From NCBI GenBank assembly GCA_002361955.1, contig DESK01000001.1:39478-50998 (forward strand): DNA of 11,521 nucleotides. Direction: 5' to 3'. The notes below the pieces were generated by a model. That model was not told the origin of the DNA and did no database searches. It saw only the letters and a list, made by a program, of their open reading frames with translations. The stretch is from Lachnospiraceae bacterium UBA3316. Its GTDB lineage: Bacteria > Bacillota > Clostridia > Lachnospirales > Lachnospiraceae. The stretch's first letter is position 1; every line of letters begins with the position of its first letter. This document shows, one piece after another, positions 11,514 through 11,521 of the stretch. Position numbers and translations under genes: made by a program.

Positions 11514-11521
11514 GGCACAGC

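Noticed and set aside
1..11521. CRISPR array or insertion sequence
   Set aside because: No regularly spaced repeats of 24-40 bp and no transposase-like frame or terminal inverted repeats were found.

Overview
The window reads like a chromosome segment of a spore-forming, low-G+C-phylum anaerobe, most likely a Lachnospiraceae/Clostridia gut bacterium. The evidence is a SpoVT sporulation regulator, a YyaC-type sporulation protein, a split two-subunit transketolase, strong AAGGAG-type ribosome binding sites, Gram-positive consensus promoters, and protein families (LysM-tail membrane protein, DUF5711-like, CvpA) that usually sit together in that group. The genus cannot be named from sequence alone.

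Left part (1-4338): the C-terminal end of a repeat-bearing, Asn/Gly-rich protein ends at a clear terminator. It is followed by spoVT behind a sigma-G-like promoter. Convergent to spoVT, overlapping its tail by 26 bp, is a VanY-type D,D-carboxypeptidase gene. Its ribosome binding site lies inside a perfect 15-bp hairpin, and the other arm of that hairpin contains a sigma-E-like -10 element. Upstream on the same minus strand is a two-gene operon: a cation diffusion facilitator overlapping nicotinate phosphoribosyltransferase (pncB) by 4 bp (ATGA).

Middle (4339-6947): a divergent promoter region separates the transporter operon from the two transketolase subunit genes, which overlap by 13 bp. 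Convergent to them is a yyaC-like gene whose reading frame runs 131 bp into the transketolase gene. This looks like loss of its normal stop codon.

Right-middle (6948-10655): three plus-strand genes encode membrane-linked proteins. The first has a cytoplasmic domain resembling a metal-less MPN/JAMM fold, one membrane helix, a low-complexity stalk and a terminal LysM. The second is a DUF5711-like single-pass protein with a beta-rich outer domain. The third is a CvpA family membrane protein. The first two genes share an almost identical -10/start-site sequence, and phased A-tracts lie upstream of the first.

Right end (10656-11521): a tRNA-Thr(GGT) gene with its own promoter and terminator carries an unusual C at position 55 and an A.C mismatch in the D stem. 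Beyond it lie a pair of 8-bp direct repeats 11 bp apart, then a compact convergent locus: a perfect-consensus promoter driving a structured ~100-nt RNA, a shared hairpin terminator, and an opposing 24-residue hydrophobic peptide gene with a strong ribosome binding site. This has the layout of a type I toxin-antitoxin module. An AT-rich short reading frame closes the window. The right end may be the beginning of an integrated element at the tRNA gene, but that is inference.
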